The notes beneath the pieces were generated by a model. The model did no database searches and had not been told where the DNA came from. It worked only from the letters and a program-made list of their open reading frames with translations. Positions 41,195-48,858 of a DNA stretch of 64,000 bases are shown here, one piece after another. The position numbers were made by a program, and so were the translations under genes. How positions within the stretch are numbered: the stretch's first letter is position 1; every line of letters begins with the position of its first letter. The DNA is from Kitasatospora purpeofusca. GTDB lineage: Bacteria > Actinomycetota > Actinomycetes > Streptomycetales > Streptomycetaceae. The stretch is from the NCBI RefSeq assembly GCF_000718025.1, contig NZ_JODS01000017.1, forward strand, positions 167,503-231,502, in the 5' to 3' direction.

Positions 41195-44100
41195 GTGGTC
41201 GAACGTCTGGTGGTGGACCTCCACGCCGACGGCCGGATGCTGGTGACGGAACAGCCGTCCGGGGACGAGTCCCCGCCGCCCGCCGTCGACGCCGGATGGC
41301 TGCGCCGGCCCCTGGCCGACGCGCCGATGGAGAGCCTGCGCTGGTACCTGGAGGAGTACCTGCGAACCCCGCTCGGCGCCTACGGCGAGCGCGGTCCGCA
41401 GATCGCCCGGCAACTCCCCGACTGGGGCGCGCGGGTGTTCTCCGCACTGTTCGGCACCGGACCGGGCCGGGACGCCTACCTCCGGGCCCGCGGCCGCAGC
41501 AGCGGCGGGCTGGAGATCGTGCTGCGCTCGGGCTCCCTGCAGTTGCTCGCCCTCCCCTGGGAGTTGATGACGGACCCGGACCGTCCGGTGCCGCTGGTAC
41601 TGGACGATGTCGTACTGAGCCGCCGGACACCGGACACGGAGGACGGGGGCAGCCACGGCCTCGGGCTCCCCGGGACCGGCGCGTCCCGGCTGCGGGTGCT
41701 GCTGGTCGTCACCGCCCCCGACGACCCGGCCCGCCCCGGCCACCGGATCCTCGCCCCGACACTGCTGCGGCGACTGCGCGCGGAACACGGCACGGTCGAA
41801 CCCACCGTCCTGCGCCCGCCGACGACGGAACATCTGGCCGAGGTGCTGCACCGGGCCCGGGAGGAGGGCCGGCCGTTCCATGTCGTCCACTTCGACGGGC
41901 CCGGTCCGACCGACGTGCCGGCCACGGTCCCCGTCCCGCTGGTGGTCCTGACCACCGGCCGCTCCGCCCCCGAGCCCGGACTGCCGGAGGCCGTGGCCGC
42001 GTCCCGGCTGCTCCGGGAGGGCGCGCACGCCGTGCTCGCGCTGCCGTACCACCTCGACACGCCGGCCGCCGCCGGGTTCCTGGCCACCTGCTACGAGCGG
42101 CTCCGCACCGGCGAGCCGGTGACCCTGGCCGTGGCCGCAGGGCGCCGCCGACTCGCCACGCAGGACCGACGCACCTCCCCCAGGGGCCCACTGCCGCTGG
42201 CCGACTGGACGGTCCCGGTCCTGTACAGCCGGCCCGGGGCGGCACTGCCCGGACCGGACGCCGCCCCAGCGGTACAGGTGGCGGCCGCGCACGAGGCGAC
42301 CGGGGCCACGGCAACAGCGAAGCCCTCGGACCACCATGACGAGCTCGCGCCCGACGGCGGGTTCGTCGGGCGGGACGGTCTGCTGCTCGGCCTCGACGCC
42401 GCGACGCGGTCGCACCGGGTGGTCCTCCTCCACGGTGCCGCCGGCATCGGCAAGACCGAGCTGGCCAAGGCGTTCGGCCGCTGGTGCCGGGAGACCGGCG
42501 CGGTGGACGGGCCGGACGCGGTGGTGCTGCACCCCTTCGAACCGGGCACGGCCGGGCCCGCCGCGGCCGGGGTGGTCGAGCGGATCGGCCGCCGGCTGTT
42601 CGCCCCCGAGGAGTTCGACCCGCTCCCGCCCGCCGAGCGCCGGGCGGCCGTCGAACAGGCGCTGGCCACCCGCCGCCTGCTGCTGATCTGGGACGGCGTC
42701 GACTCCCTGGCCGCGGATCCCGGGGCGGCGGACGAGGAGCGCGCCGGACTCCGGGCCCTGCTCGACCTGGTCGCCCGGCAGGGGAGCAGCACCGTCCTGC
42801 TCACCGGCCGCACCCGTGAGGACTGGCTCGGCACGGCGGCACTGCGGATCGAGGTGCCGGGCCTCGACCCGGGCGAGACCGTCGAGTACGCCGAGCAGCT
42901 GCTCGGCCCCTCCGCCGACACCCCCTGCTCCCCCGACACCGTCCGCCGACGCGGGCTGCGGGTGTTCGGCGAACTGCTGGAGTGGCTGGGCGGGCACCCG
43001 CTGGCCATGCGGCTCGCGCTGTCCTCGCTCGACGCCCACGAGCCGTGGCAGACGCTGGACACCCTGGTGCGCGGCGCGGCCGCGCTGCCGGACGCCCCCG
43101 CCGACGCGGACCGGCTCCCCGCCGCCGAGGCCGTTCCGGCGGCGCTCGCGGTGAGCACCGCCTACGCGCTGGCCCGCCTCGGCGCGGCCGACCGCCGGGC
43201 ACTGACGGCCGTCTCGCTCGTGCACGGGGTCGCCGACGCCACCGTGCTGGCCCTGCTGTCCCGCCATCCGCTCGCGCCCGAACGCTTCCGGGGCCTCGGC
43301 ACCGAGGACTGGCAGCGGCTGCTGCTGCGGGCGGCGGAGCTCGGTCTGCTGACACCCTGCGGCCGCACCTCCCACCGGGTCCACCCGACGGTCGCCGCCC
43401 AGCTGGACGCCGGGTGGCGCGCGTCCGGGCCCGGCTTCGCCGAACAGCACGAGGCCGGGCTGCAGGCCCTGCTCGGCGCCCAGGTCAACTTCTGTCTGCT
43501 GCTCACCCGCGAACTGCACAACGGCAGCGCCGAGTTCGCCCTGACCGCGCTCGACCTCCAGCGGCCGACGGTCGGCGCGATGCTCGCCCGGGCCCTCGAC
43601 CGGGGCCTGTGGCTGCAGGCGCTGGCGCTCGTCCGTCCGCTGCACGACCACTGGAACGCCCGGGGCACGGACCTGGAGGCCCGGCACTGGGTCGACCGGG
43701 TGCGGCTCGCCGTGGAGGAGCCCGACGGCACCCCGCCCGTCCTCGACAGCCCGGCCGGGTCCCTGTGGCTGTACGTGGTCGGCGCCGACGCCCGGCGGCT
43801 GCTGCGGCAGGGCGCGGTGGACGGGGCCGAGCGCGCCCTCCAGGAGATCCATCGCGCCGCCGAACTGCACCCGCCCGGTGCCGAGCAGCTCGACGAGCTG
43901 GCCGACTGCCACCAGCGGCTCGGCGGGATCGCCGTCGACCGGGGCGACTTCGGCGAGGCCGAGGAGTGGTACCTGCGCTCGCAGGCCCTGCTGGAGCGGC
44001 TCGGGGACGTGGACGGCCTCGCGATCGGCCAGCACCAGCTGGGGGTGATCGCGCACCGGCTGGGCCGGCCGGACGAGGCCGAGCGGCGGACCCGGCAGGC

Positions 44101-44998
44101 CCTGGAGGTCTTCGAGCGCCTGGGCGAGACCGGCCGGGCGGCCGCCTGCCACCACCGGCTCGGCGTCCTGGCCGAGGAGCAGGGCCGCTTCGAGGACGCC
44201 CACGGGTGCTTCGCGCAGGCGCTGGCGGTCGTTCGCGCGACGGCCGTCGGTACGGCGGCCGACCTGTCCGTCACGGCGGAGCTCCACCACCGGCTCGCCG
44301 CCGTAGCGGCCGAGCTGGGCCGGCTCGACGAGGCGGAGGACTGGTGCGAGCGGGCACTGGACCTCGCCGAGGAGTCGGGCAGCCGGGCCGGCGCCGCCGA
44401 CGCCCACCACCGGCTCGGTGTGCTGGCCACGGCGCGGGAGCGGTTCGCGGAGGCCGAGGCCCGGCACCGCAAGGCGGTGGAGATCCGGCAGGACCTCGGC
44501 GACCTGGCCGGCACGGCGGCCGGCGAGCACCAGCTCGGCCTGGTGGCGGCCCGGCGCGGGGATCTCGCCGAGGCGGAGCGCCGCCACGCCCGGGCACTGG
44601 CGCTCCGGGAGGAGCTGGGCGACCGGGCCGGGGTCTCGGCCGGGTACCACCAGCTCGGGCTGACCGCCCAGGCGGGCGGCCGGGCGGCGGAGGCCGAGGC
44701 CCGGTACCGCAAGGCGCTGGACGTCTCGCACCGGATCGGCGACACGCCCGGACTGGCGCGCACCTTCGGGCAGTTCGGGCTGTTCGCGGCGGAGCAGGGG
44801 CGGCCCCGGGAGGCGATGGAGTGGCTGGTCCGCAGCATCACCGCCTTCGAGGAGTTCCCGCACCCGGCGACCTGGCCGAGCGTGGTCGGCCTGCGTCGGC
44901 TGGCGGTCGACCTCGGCCCCCGTGCCGTCGAGCGCGCCTGGCGCTCGGTCACCGGCCGCCGGCTCCCGGACGCCGTCCGGGACCAGGTCGCCGACTGA
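41195..44998 (+). CDS. Pseudo-CHAT / STAND NTPase / TPR protein
   Basis: This 1267-aa protein starts at GTG 41195 after GGGGGC. Residues about 70-365 match the CHAT caspase-like fold: LALPWELMTDPDRPVPLVLD, FHVVHFDGPG, VPLVVLTTGRSA, GAHAVLALPYHLDTPAAAGF. The catalytic His of the HFxGHG motif is Pro236 and the Cys of the xACRSA motif is Gly255, so protease activity is probably lost. A STAND-type NTPase follows: Walker A GAAGIGKT (414-421), Walker B LLLIWDGVDS, then a winged-helix-like part. About eight TPRs of 40 residues end the protein (about 874-1222; HQLG/HRLG at each repeat start). The layout is that of sensor-switch proteins in signalling or defence. Activity and ligand are unknown. Confidence 0.85.
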   Translation: MVERLVVDLHADGRMLVTEQPSGDESPPPAVDAGWLRRPLADAPMESLRWYLEEYLRTPLGAYGERGPQIARQLPDWGARVFSALFGTGPGRDAYLRARGRSSGGLEIVLRSGSLQLLALPWELMTDPDRPVPLVLDDVVLSRRTPDTEDGGSHGLGLPGTGASRLRVLLVVTAPDDPARPGHRILAPTLLRRLRAEHGTVEPTVLRPPTTEHLAEVLHRAREEGRPFHVVHFDGPGPTDVPATVPVPLVVLTTGRSAPEPGLPEAVAASRLLREGAHAVLALPYHLDTPAAAGFLATCYERLRTGEPVTLAVAAGRRRLATQDRRTSPRGPLPLADWTVPVLYSRPGAALPGPDAAPAVQVAAAHEATGATATAKPSDHHDELAPDGGFVGRDGLLLGLDAATRSHRVVLLHGAAGIGKTELAKAFGRWCRETGAVDGPDAVVLHPFEPGTAGPAAAGVVERIGRRLFAPEEFDPLPPAERRAAVEQALATRRLLLIWDGVDSLAADPGAADEERAGLRALLDLVARQGSSTVLLTGRTREDWLGTAALRIEVPGLDPGETVEYAEQLLGPSADTPCSPDTVRRRGLRVFGELLEWLGGHPLAMRLALSSLDAHEPWQTLDTLVRGAAALPDAPADADRLPAAEAVPAALAVSTAYALARLGAADRRALTAVSLVHGVADATVLALLSRHPLAPERFRGLGTEDWQRLLLRAAELGLLTPCGRTSHRVHPTVAAQLDAGWRASGPGFAEQHEAGLQALLGAQVNFCLLLTRELHNGSAEFALTALDLQRPTVGAMLARALDRGLWLQALALVRPLHDHWNARGTDLEARHWVDRVRLAVEEPDGTPPVLDSPAGSLWLYVVGADARRLLRQGAVDGAERALQEIHRAAELHPPGAEQLDELADCHQRLGGIAVDRGDFGEAEEWYLRSQALLERLGDVDGLAIGQHQLGVIAHRLGRPDEAERRTRQALEVFERLGETGRAAACHHRLGVLAEEQGRFEDAHGCFAQALAVVRATAVGTAADLSVTAELHHRLAAVAAELGRLDEAEDWCERALDLAEESGSRAGAADAHHRLGVLATARERFAEAEARHRKAVEIRQDLGDLAGTAAGEHQLGLVAARRGDLAEAERRHARALALREELGDRAGVSAGYHQLGLTAQAGGRAAEAEARYRKALDVSHRIGDTPGLARTFGQFGLFAAEQGRPREAMEWLVRSITAFEEFPHPATWPSVVGLRRLAVDLGPRAVERAWRSVTGRRLPDAVRDQVAD

Positions 44999-45064
44999 CC
45001 CCGGGGCCGGGCCGAGGCGGTCACTGGCGGACGCGGTCCCTGGCGGACGCGGTCGCCGGCCGGG

Positions 45065-45907
45065 CTACTCGGCCGGGGCCTCGCCCAGCAGGAGGCCCCG
45101 GATCCGGGTCAGGGTCGCCGCGTCGCGGGCCGTGGTGAAGGGAAGGGCGTTGCCGCCGGCGAGGCGGAACGGCGCGCCGGTGAGGGTGGCGTGGGCGCCG
45201 CCCGCCTCGGCGACCAGGAGCAGCCCGGCCGCGTGGTCCCAGGCGTTCTCCCAGGCGAACACCGTGGCGTCGACGGCGCCCCGGGCGATCGCCAGGTACT
45301 CCAGCCCCGCCGAGCCCGCGCACGGCCGGGTGCGCACGCCCTCGGCGCGCAGACCCAGCAGCGCGCGCTTGTGGACGGGCGTGGTGAAGCGGGGGTGGGA
45401 GGCCGCGATCTCCAGCGGGGCCCCGGCCGCGGGCGGGCCGGCCCACAGCGGGACGCCGTCCAGGTGGGCGCCGCCGCCCCGCAGGGCCGTCGCCATCTCG
45501 TCGCGGACCGGCGAGTAGGTCCAGGAGGCCAGCAGCTCGCCCCGGTGCGCGAGCGCGACCAGGGTGCAGAAGCCCTCGTCGCCGCGGACGAAGGTACGGG
45601 TCCCGTCGATCGGGTCCACGATCCAGACCGGCCGGTCACCGCCCAGCTCCGCGTAGAGGCCCGGGTCCGCGTCGACCGCCTCCTCCCCCACCACGACCGA
45701 ACCGGGGAGCAGCTCGGTGAGCGCGGCCGTCAGGTGGGCCTCCGCGCCCCGGTCGGCGACCGTGACCAGGTCGTGCGGGCCCTTCTTCTCGGCCACCTGG
45801 TCGGCGGTCAGCGAGCGGAAACGCGGCATGATCTCGGCAGCCGCCGCCCGCCGGACCGCTTCCCCCACCGGGCCCAGGCACTCCGCGGCGAAACCTTCGT
45901 CGATCAT
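45065..45907 (-). CDS. Inositol monophosphatase family protein
   Basis: This 280-aa Mg2+-dependent phosphatase has metal ligands in VVGEEAVD (Glu75-Glu76), VDPIDGTRTF (Asp98, Asp101) and WENAWDHAAG. The start at 45907 (MIDEGFAAECLG) gives the normal length. It could dephosphorylate inositol phosphate, histidinol phosphate or PAP. Context (next to an MFS gene, no his genes) does not decide this. Confidence 0.92.
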   Translation of the reverse strand: MIDEGFAAECLGPVGEAVRRAAAAEIMPRFRSLTADQVAEKKGPHDLVTVADRGAEAHLTAALTELLPGSVVVGEEAVDADPGLYAELGGDRPVWIVDPIDGTRTFVRGDEGFCTLVALAHRGELLASWTYSPVRDEMATALRGGGAHLDGVPLWAGPPAAGAPLEIAASHPRFTTPVHKRALLGLRAEGVRTRPCAGSAGLEYLAIARGAVDATVFAWENAWDHAAGLLLVAEAGGAHATLTGAPFRLAGGNALPFTTARDAATLTRIRGLLLGEAPAE

Positions 45908-46020
45908 CCGTCCATCACACCACAGATGCGGGCACCCCAGCTCCAACCGAACAAACGGACGGGGTGAGCGCCGGCGCAGTGCCCGCCCCGCACCGGCGCA
46001 CTCCCCCGCCCCGCACCCGC

Positions 46021-47220
46021 TCAGCCCTCCGCGTCGAGCGTTCGAGCTGCCTTCCGGGCCTGCTGAGCCTGCTCGGCCTGCCTGGGCGCGTACCAGGTCA
46101 GCAGGGAGGCCAGCGCCAGCACCGCCGCCAACCCCGCGACGCCGCACAGGGCGGCCCGGAGGCCGACCGAGGAGGCGGTGAGGCCGACCGCGGCAGGCCC
46201 GAACAGGCAGCCGCCGTAGCCGATCGAGGCGACCACCGCCACCGCGGACGAGCGGGCCTCGGGGCGGGCCTGCTCCCCTGCCAGCGAGAGGATCGTGGGC
46301 GTGCACACCGAGATGCCCAGACCGGCCACGACGAGCGCCGCCAGCATCGACCGCACGCCCGGCGCCAGCGCGGCGCCCAGGGTGCCGACGGCCGCCACCG
46401 CCGCCCCCAGGGCGAGCAGCTGCCGCTGCGGCAGGCGGGCGGTGAGACCGTGCCCGGCCAGGCGGCCGACCGCGGCGGCGGCGGCGAACACCACCGGACC
46501 GGCGGCGGCCGCGCCGGAACCGGTGTGGAAGACCGAGCGCAGCATCACCGCACTCCAGCTCTGCCAGGCGTTCTCGACCAGGTACGCGAGGCCGCACAGC
46601 GCCCCGAGGACCAGCAGCGGCCGGTCCGTGACGCCGGACCGCCGGTGGGTCCGGCGGGACGCGCCCGACGGCGGACCCGCCGGGCCGGGGAACCCGACCA
46701 CCACGGCCGCGCCGGCCAGCAGCACGGTGGTCACCAGCAGCACCCGGTCCACCGCGAGGTCGCGCTCCAGGGCGAGACCGGCGCCGAGGGCACCGAGCAC
46801 CACGCAGGCGGAGAAGCAGGCGTGGGCGGCGTTCATCAGCCGGCCCGAGCGGCTCTCCTCCTCGCTCGCCAGCGTGTTGATCCCGACGTCGACGGCCCCG
46901 GACGCCGCGCCCAGCACGGCGAGCGCCGCCATCAGCGCCCTCGCCCCGTGCGCGAGCCCGGGCAGTACGGCGGCGGCCGCCATCAGCAGGAGGATCACCG
47001 CGACGGCCGAACGGCCGAAGCGGTCCACGGCCGCTCCCGCCGGACGCATCGAACCGAGGGCGCCGAGTCCGATCATCAGCACGGCGACGCCCAGTTCAGC
47101 GTTGCCGACCCCGGCCTGCCGCTGGACCTCCGGGATCAGTGCACCCCAGGCACCCCAGAACACCCCGAACGCACCGAACCCCACCAGCACCTGTACTCGC
47201 ACCAGAACCACCAGTCCCAT
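46021..47220 (-). CDS. MFS transporter
   Basis: This 399-aa protein has about 12 membrane helices and starts in the membrane (MGLVVLVRVQVLVGFGAFGV). It has the FucP/YbjJ-like pattern ALIPEVQRQAGVGNAELGVA and DRFGRSAVAVILLL after helix 2. A cytoplasmic loop (PSGASRRTHRRSGVTD) separates the halves. The substrate is unknown; relatives export drugs or import sugars. Confidence 0.9.
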   Translation of the reverse strand: MGLVVLVRVQVLVGFGAFGVFWGAWGALIPEVQRQAGVGNAELGVAVLMIGLGALGSMRPAGAAVDRFGRSAVAVILLLMAAAAVLPGLAHGARALMAALAVLGAASGAVDVGINTLASEEESRSGRLMNAAHACFSACVVLGALGAGLALERDLAVDRVLLVTTVLLAGAAVVVGFPGPAGPPSGASRRTHRRSGVTDRPLLVLGALCGLAYLVENAWQSWSAVMLRSVFHTGSGAAAAGPVVFAAAAAVGRLAGHGLTARLPQRQLLALGAAVAAVGTLGAALAPGVRSMLAALVVAGLGISVCTPTILSLAGEQARPEARSSAVAVVASIGYGGCLFGPAAVGLTASSVGLRAALCGVAGLAAVLALASLLTWYAPRQAEQAQQARKAARTLDAEG

Positions 47221-47333
47221 CCGTCACTGACGGACAGGGCCATTCCCACCGCTGCGCCCCCGCAGCACACACCCCCCAGGGCGCCAAAGAGCGCGCCCCC
47301 AGCGCGTCCGGCGCCGAAGGTGCTGCCGTTCCG

Positions 47334-47405
47334 GCGCGGGCGCCGGGGCGGACGCCGGGGCGGGCGGGCGCGGGCGCCGGGGCGGGCGGGCGCGGGCGCC
47401 CGCGC
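47334..47405. repeat. GC-only minisatellite
   Basis: GCGCGGGCGCC occurs at 47334, 47368 and 47390 within almost pure G/C sequence between the MFS start and the DUF3093 gene end. It could form strong secondary structure and act as a terminator for nearby transcripts. Confidence 0.7.
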
Positions 47406-47420
47406 CGGCCGGAGTGGCCG

Positions 47421-47894
47421 TCAGCGGCCGTGGGAGGCCGGGGCGGTGCAGTGGTCGCGCGCCTCGGCGAGCGCGGCGGCCAGGGCGGCCGGGCGGCGGG
47501 TGGAGAGGTAGACGTAGGGGCAGAGCAGGGAGGGCTCGGCGACCTCCACCCGGACCGCGCAGGGGAGGTAGGTGCGGATGAGGAGCCGGGCCCGGGGGCT
47601 CGCCAGCCGGGTGCGCCAGGCGAAGGCGGCGGCCTGGTCGAGGACCTCGACCGCGCCCGCGTGCTCGCCCCGCAGCACGATCCGACCGGCCACCAGAACA
47701 CCGTCGCACACCCGGATCCGCGCGCCGCCGTACCAGCCGAACGCCGGCGCGAGCGCCATCAGCAGCACGGTGCCGGCGGCGACGGCGAACAGCGGGGAGA
47801 GCGGGAGCAGCGCCGCCGCGAGCGCGGCGGCGGCCACCAGCGCGGCCAGCCACCAGCGCAGCGGGACGGAGAGTCGTTCGTCGTAGATCACCAC
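47421..47894 (-). CDS. DUF3093-domain membrane protein
   Basis: This 157-aa protein begins (GTG) VVIYDERLSVPLRWW, the family signature, followed by two hydrophobic helices (about residues 17-55). A PH-like domain follows with GEHAGAVEVLDQAAAFAWRT and LRRTY-type strand LLIRTYLPCAVRVEV. The GTG at 47894 or 47891 is the start; no good ribosome site separates them. The function is unknown. Confidence 0.85.
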   Translation of the reverse strand: MVIYDERLSVPLRWWLAALVAAAALAAALLPLSPLFAVAAGTVLLMALAPAFGWYGGARIRVCDGVLVAGRIVLRGEHAGAVEVLDQAAAFAWRTRLASPRARLLIRTYLPCAVRVEVAEPSLLCPYVYLSTRRPAALAAALAEARDHCTAPASHGR

Positions 47895-47961
47895 ACCCGG
47901 GATGTTGCCATGCCGTCGGCCGACCGCCGACCCCGGGCAGGTGAGGTCGGGTCGGATCGGC

Positions 47962-48363
47962 TCAGGTGCGGTCGTGCCAGGAGAAGGCCGTGATCCGCCA
48001 GCCCTCCGGGGTCCGCACGAACTGGATCGTCTTCGTCCCGCCGCCCTCGTAGGGCTTGCCGTCGAAGAGGCCGTACTTGCGGTACTCGCCGAAGCGCGAC
48101 GCGACGTCACCCTCGATCTCGGTCCGCTCGGAGGTCTCCCACTCCGAGAAGCCGACCAGCCGCCCCTCCGGTGCCAGCAGCCGTTCGCGCGGCTCGATGA
48201 ACTCCTCGACGGAGTAGACCGTGAAGGCCGGAGCGGTGGTGACGATCACCCCCTGCGGGAGCATCAGGCGGCGCAGCCGGGCCACATCGGCACCGCGGCC
48301 GTCCCGGTTGTCGAACGCTCCGAAGAACTCGGCGGTCAGCTGGTCGATTTCGGCCTTGGACAT
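47962..48363 (-). CDS. SnoaL/NTF2-like domain protein
   Basis: This 133-aa protein is one alpha+beta-cone domain: AEIDQLTAEFFGAFDNRDGR, then VARLRRLMLPQGVIVTTAPA, FTVYSVEEFIEPRERLL and IQFVRTPEGWRITAFSWHDR. It starts with MSKAEID at 48363. Such proteins are small hydrolases, isomerases or ligand binders; the role is unassigned. It is divergent from the lanthipeptide locus. Confidence 0.88.
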   Translation of the reverse strand: MSKAEIDQLTAEFFGAFDNRDGRGADVARLRRLMLPQGVIVTTAPAFTVYSVEEFIEPRERLLAPEGRLVGFSEWETSERTEIEGDVASRFGEYRKYGLFDGKPYEGGGTKTIQFVRTPEGWRITAFSWHDRT

Positions 48364-48570
48364 GATCCGACCGTAGCACCGGGAGCCACGCGGATCACCC
48401 CTCTGGCGCAATGTCACACACCACACCGGGCCGAATCCTCCGTCCCGGGACCGCACGTCCAGGTGTCGCGCATGTGATGATGCCGCGCCCCTATGGTGAA
48501 CACGGGTGAATCGCTAGCATGACCGTGCCGTCGAACAGGAATCCGCCAACCCGCATGGGAGGAAGCACTC

Positions 48571-48738
48571 ATGAGCGCTCAGGTCCTGGACATCCGCGAC
48601 GCAGGCCTGCTGGACATCGACGAGGACACCATCACCTTCGAGGACGAGTTCGCCGCCGACCTCACCCCGGTGGCGTGCCTCGCCGACCCGTGGGTCACCT
48701 ATGTCCCCACCCGTTTCGAGTGTGGTTTCGACTCCTGA
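48571..48738 (+). CDS. Class IV-type lanthipeptide precursor peptide
   Basis: This 55-aa gene has GGGAGGAA before the ATG. The leader is acidic (VLDIRDAGLLDIDEDTITFE) and the end carries two Cys and four Ser/Thr: DLTPVACLADP, WVTYVPTRFECGFDS. It is followed 120 bp later by a lyase-kinase-cyclase synthetase on the same strand, which supports the role strongly. The core start is not marked by a double-Gly site; dehydration of up to three Thr and one Ser and two thioether rings are possible. The exact ring pattern cannot be read from sequence. Confidence 0.82.
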   Translation: MSAQVLDIRDAGLLDIDEDTITFEDEFAADLTPVACLADPWVTYVPTRFECGFDS

Positions 48739-48766
48739 TCCCCGCCGGGCGGTCGGAGTAGCAGCG

Positions 48767-48798
48767 GCGACCGCCGGGCAGCCCGGCCCGGCGGTCGC
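48767..48798 (+). terminator. Hairpin between lanthipeptide precursor and synthetase
   Basis: A perfect 12-bp stem (48767-48778 with 48787-48798) with an 8-nt loop lies 29 bp past the precursor stop. It mirrors the hairpin in the other RiPP locus and may limit read-through into the synthetase gene. Confidence 0.65.
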
Positions 48799-48858
48799 AC
48801 CGGCCCCGCGCACACGAGGGCGCGGGTGGGGCGGACCCCGGGAAGGGAGCGGCGGAGC

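Noticed and set aside
40895..44863. A 1300-codon open frame opposite the CHAT-like/STAND/TPR gene
   Set aside because: Low-complexity shadow; the plus strand has Walker A and regular TPRs.
47334..47405. Short repeats taken as a possible CRISPR
   Set aside because: No unique spacers; simple GC minisatellite.
48484..48535. TAGCAT at about 48514 as the lanthipeptide promoter
   Set aside because: A -10-like box is present but no credible -35 lies 16-19 bp upstream.
48519..48761. An 80-codon frame overlapping the lanthipeptide precursor
   Set aside because: Arg/His-rich composition and no ribosome site; the 48571 frame has both a good site and a fitting peptide.
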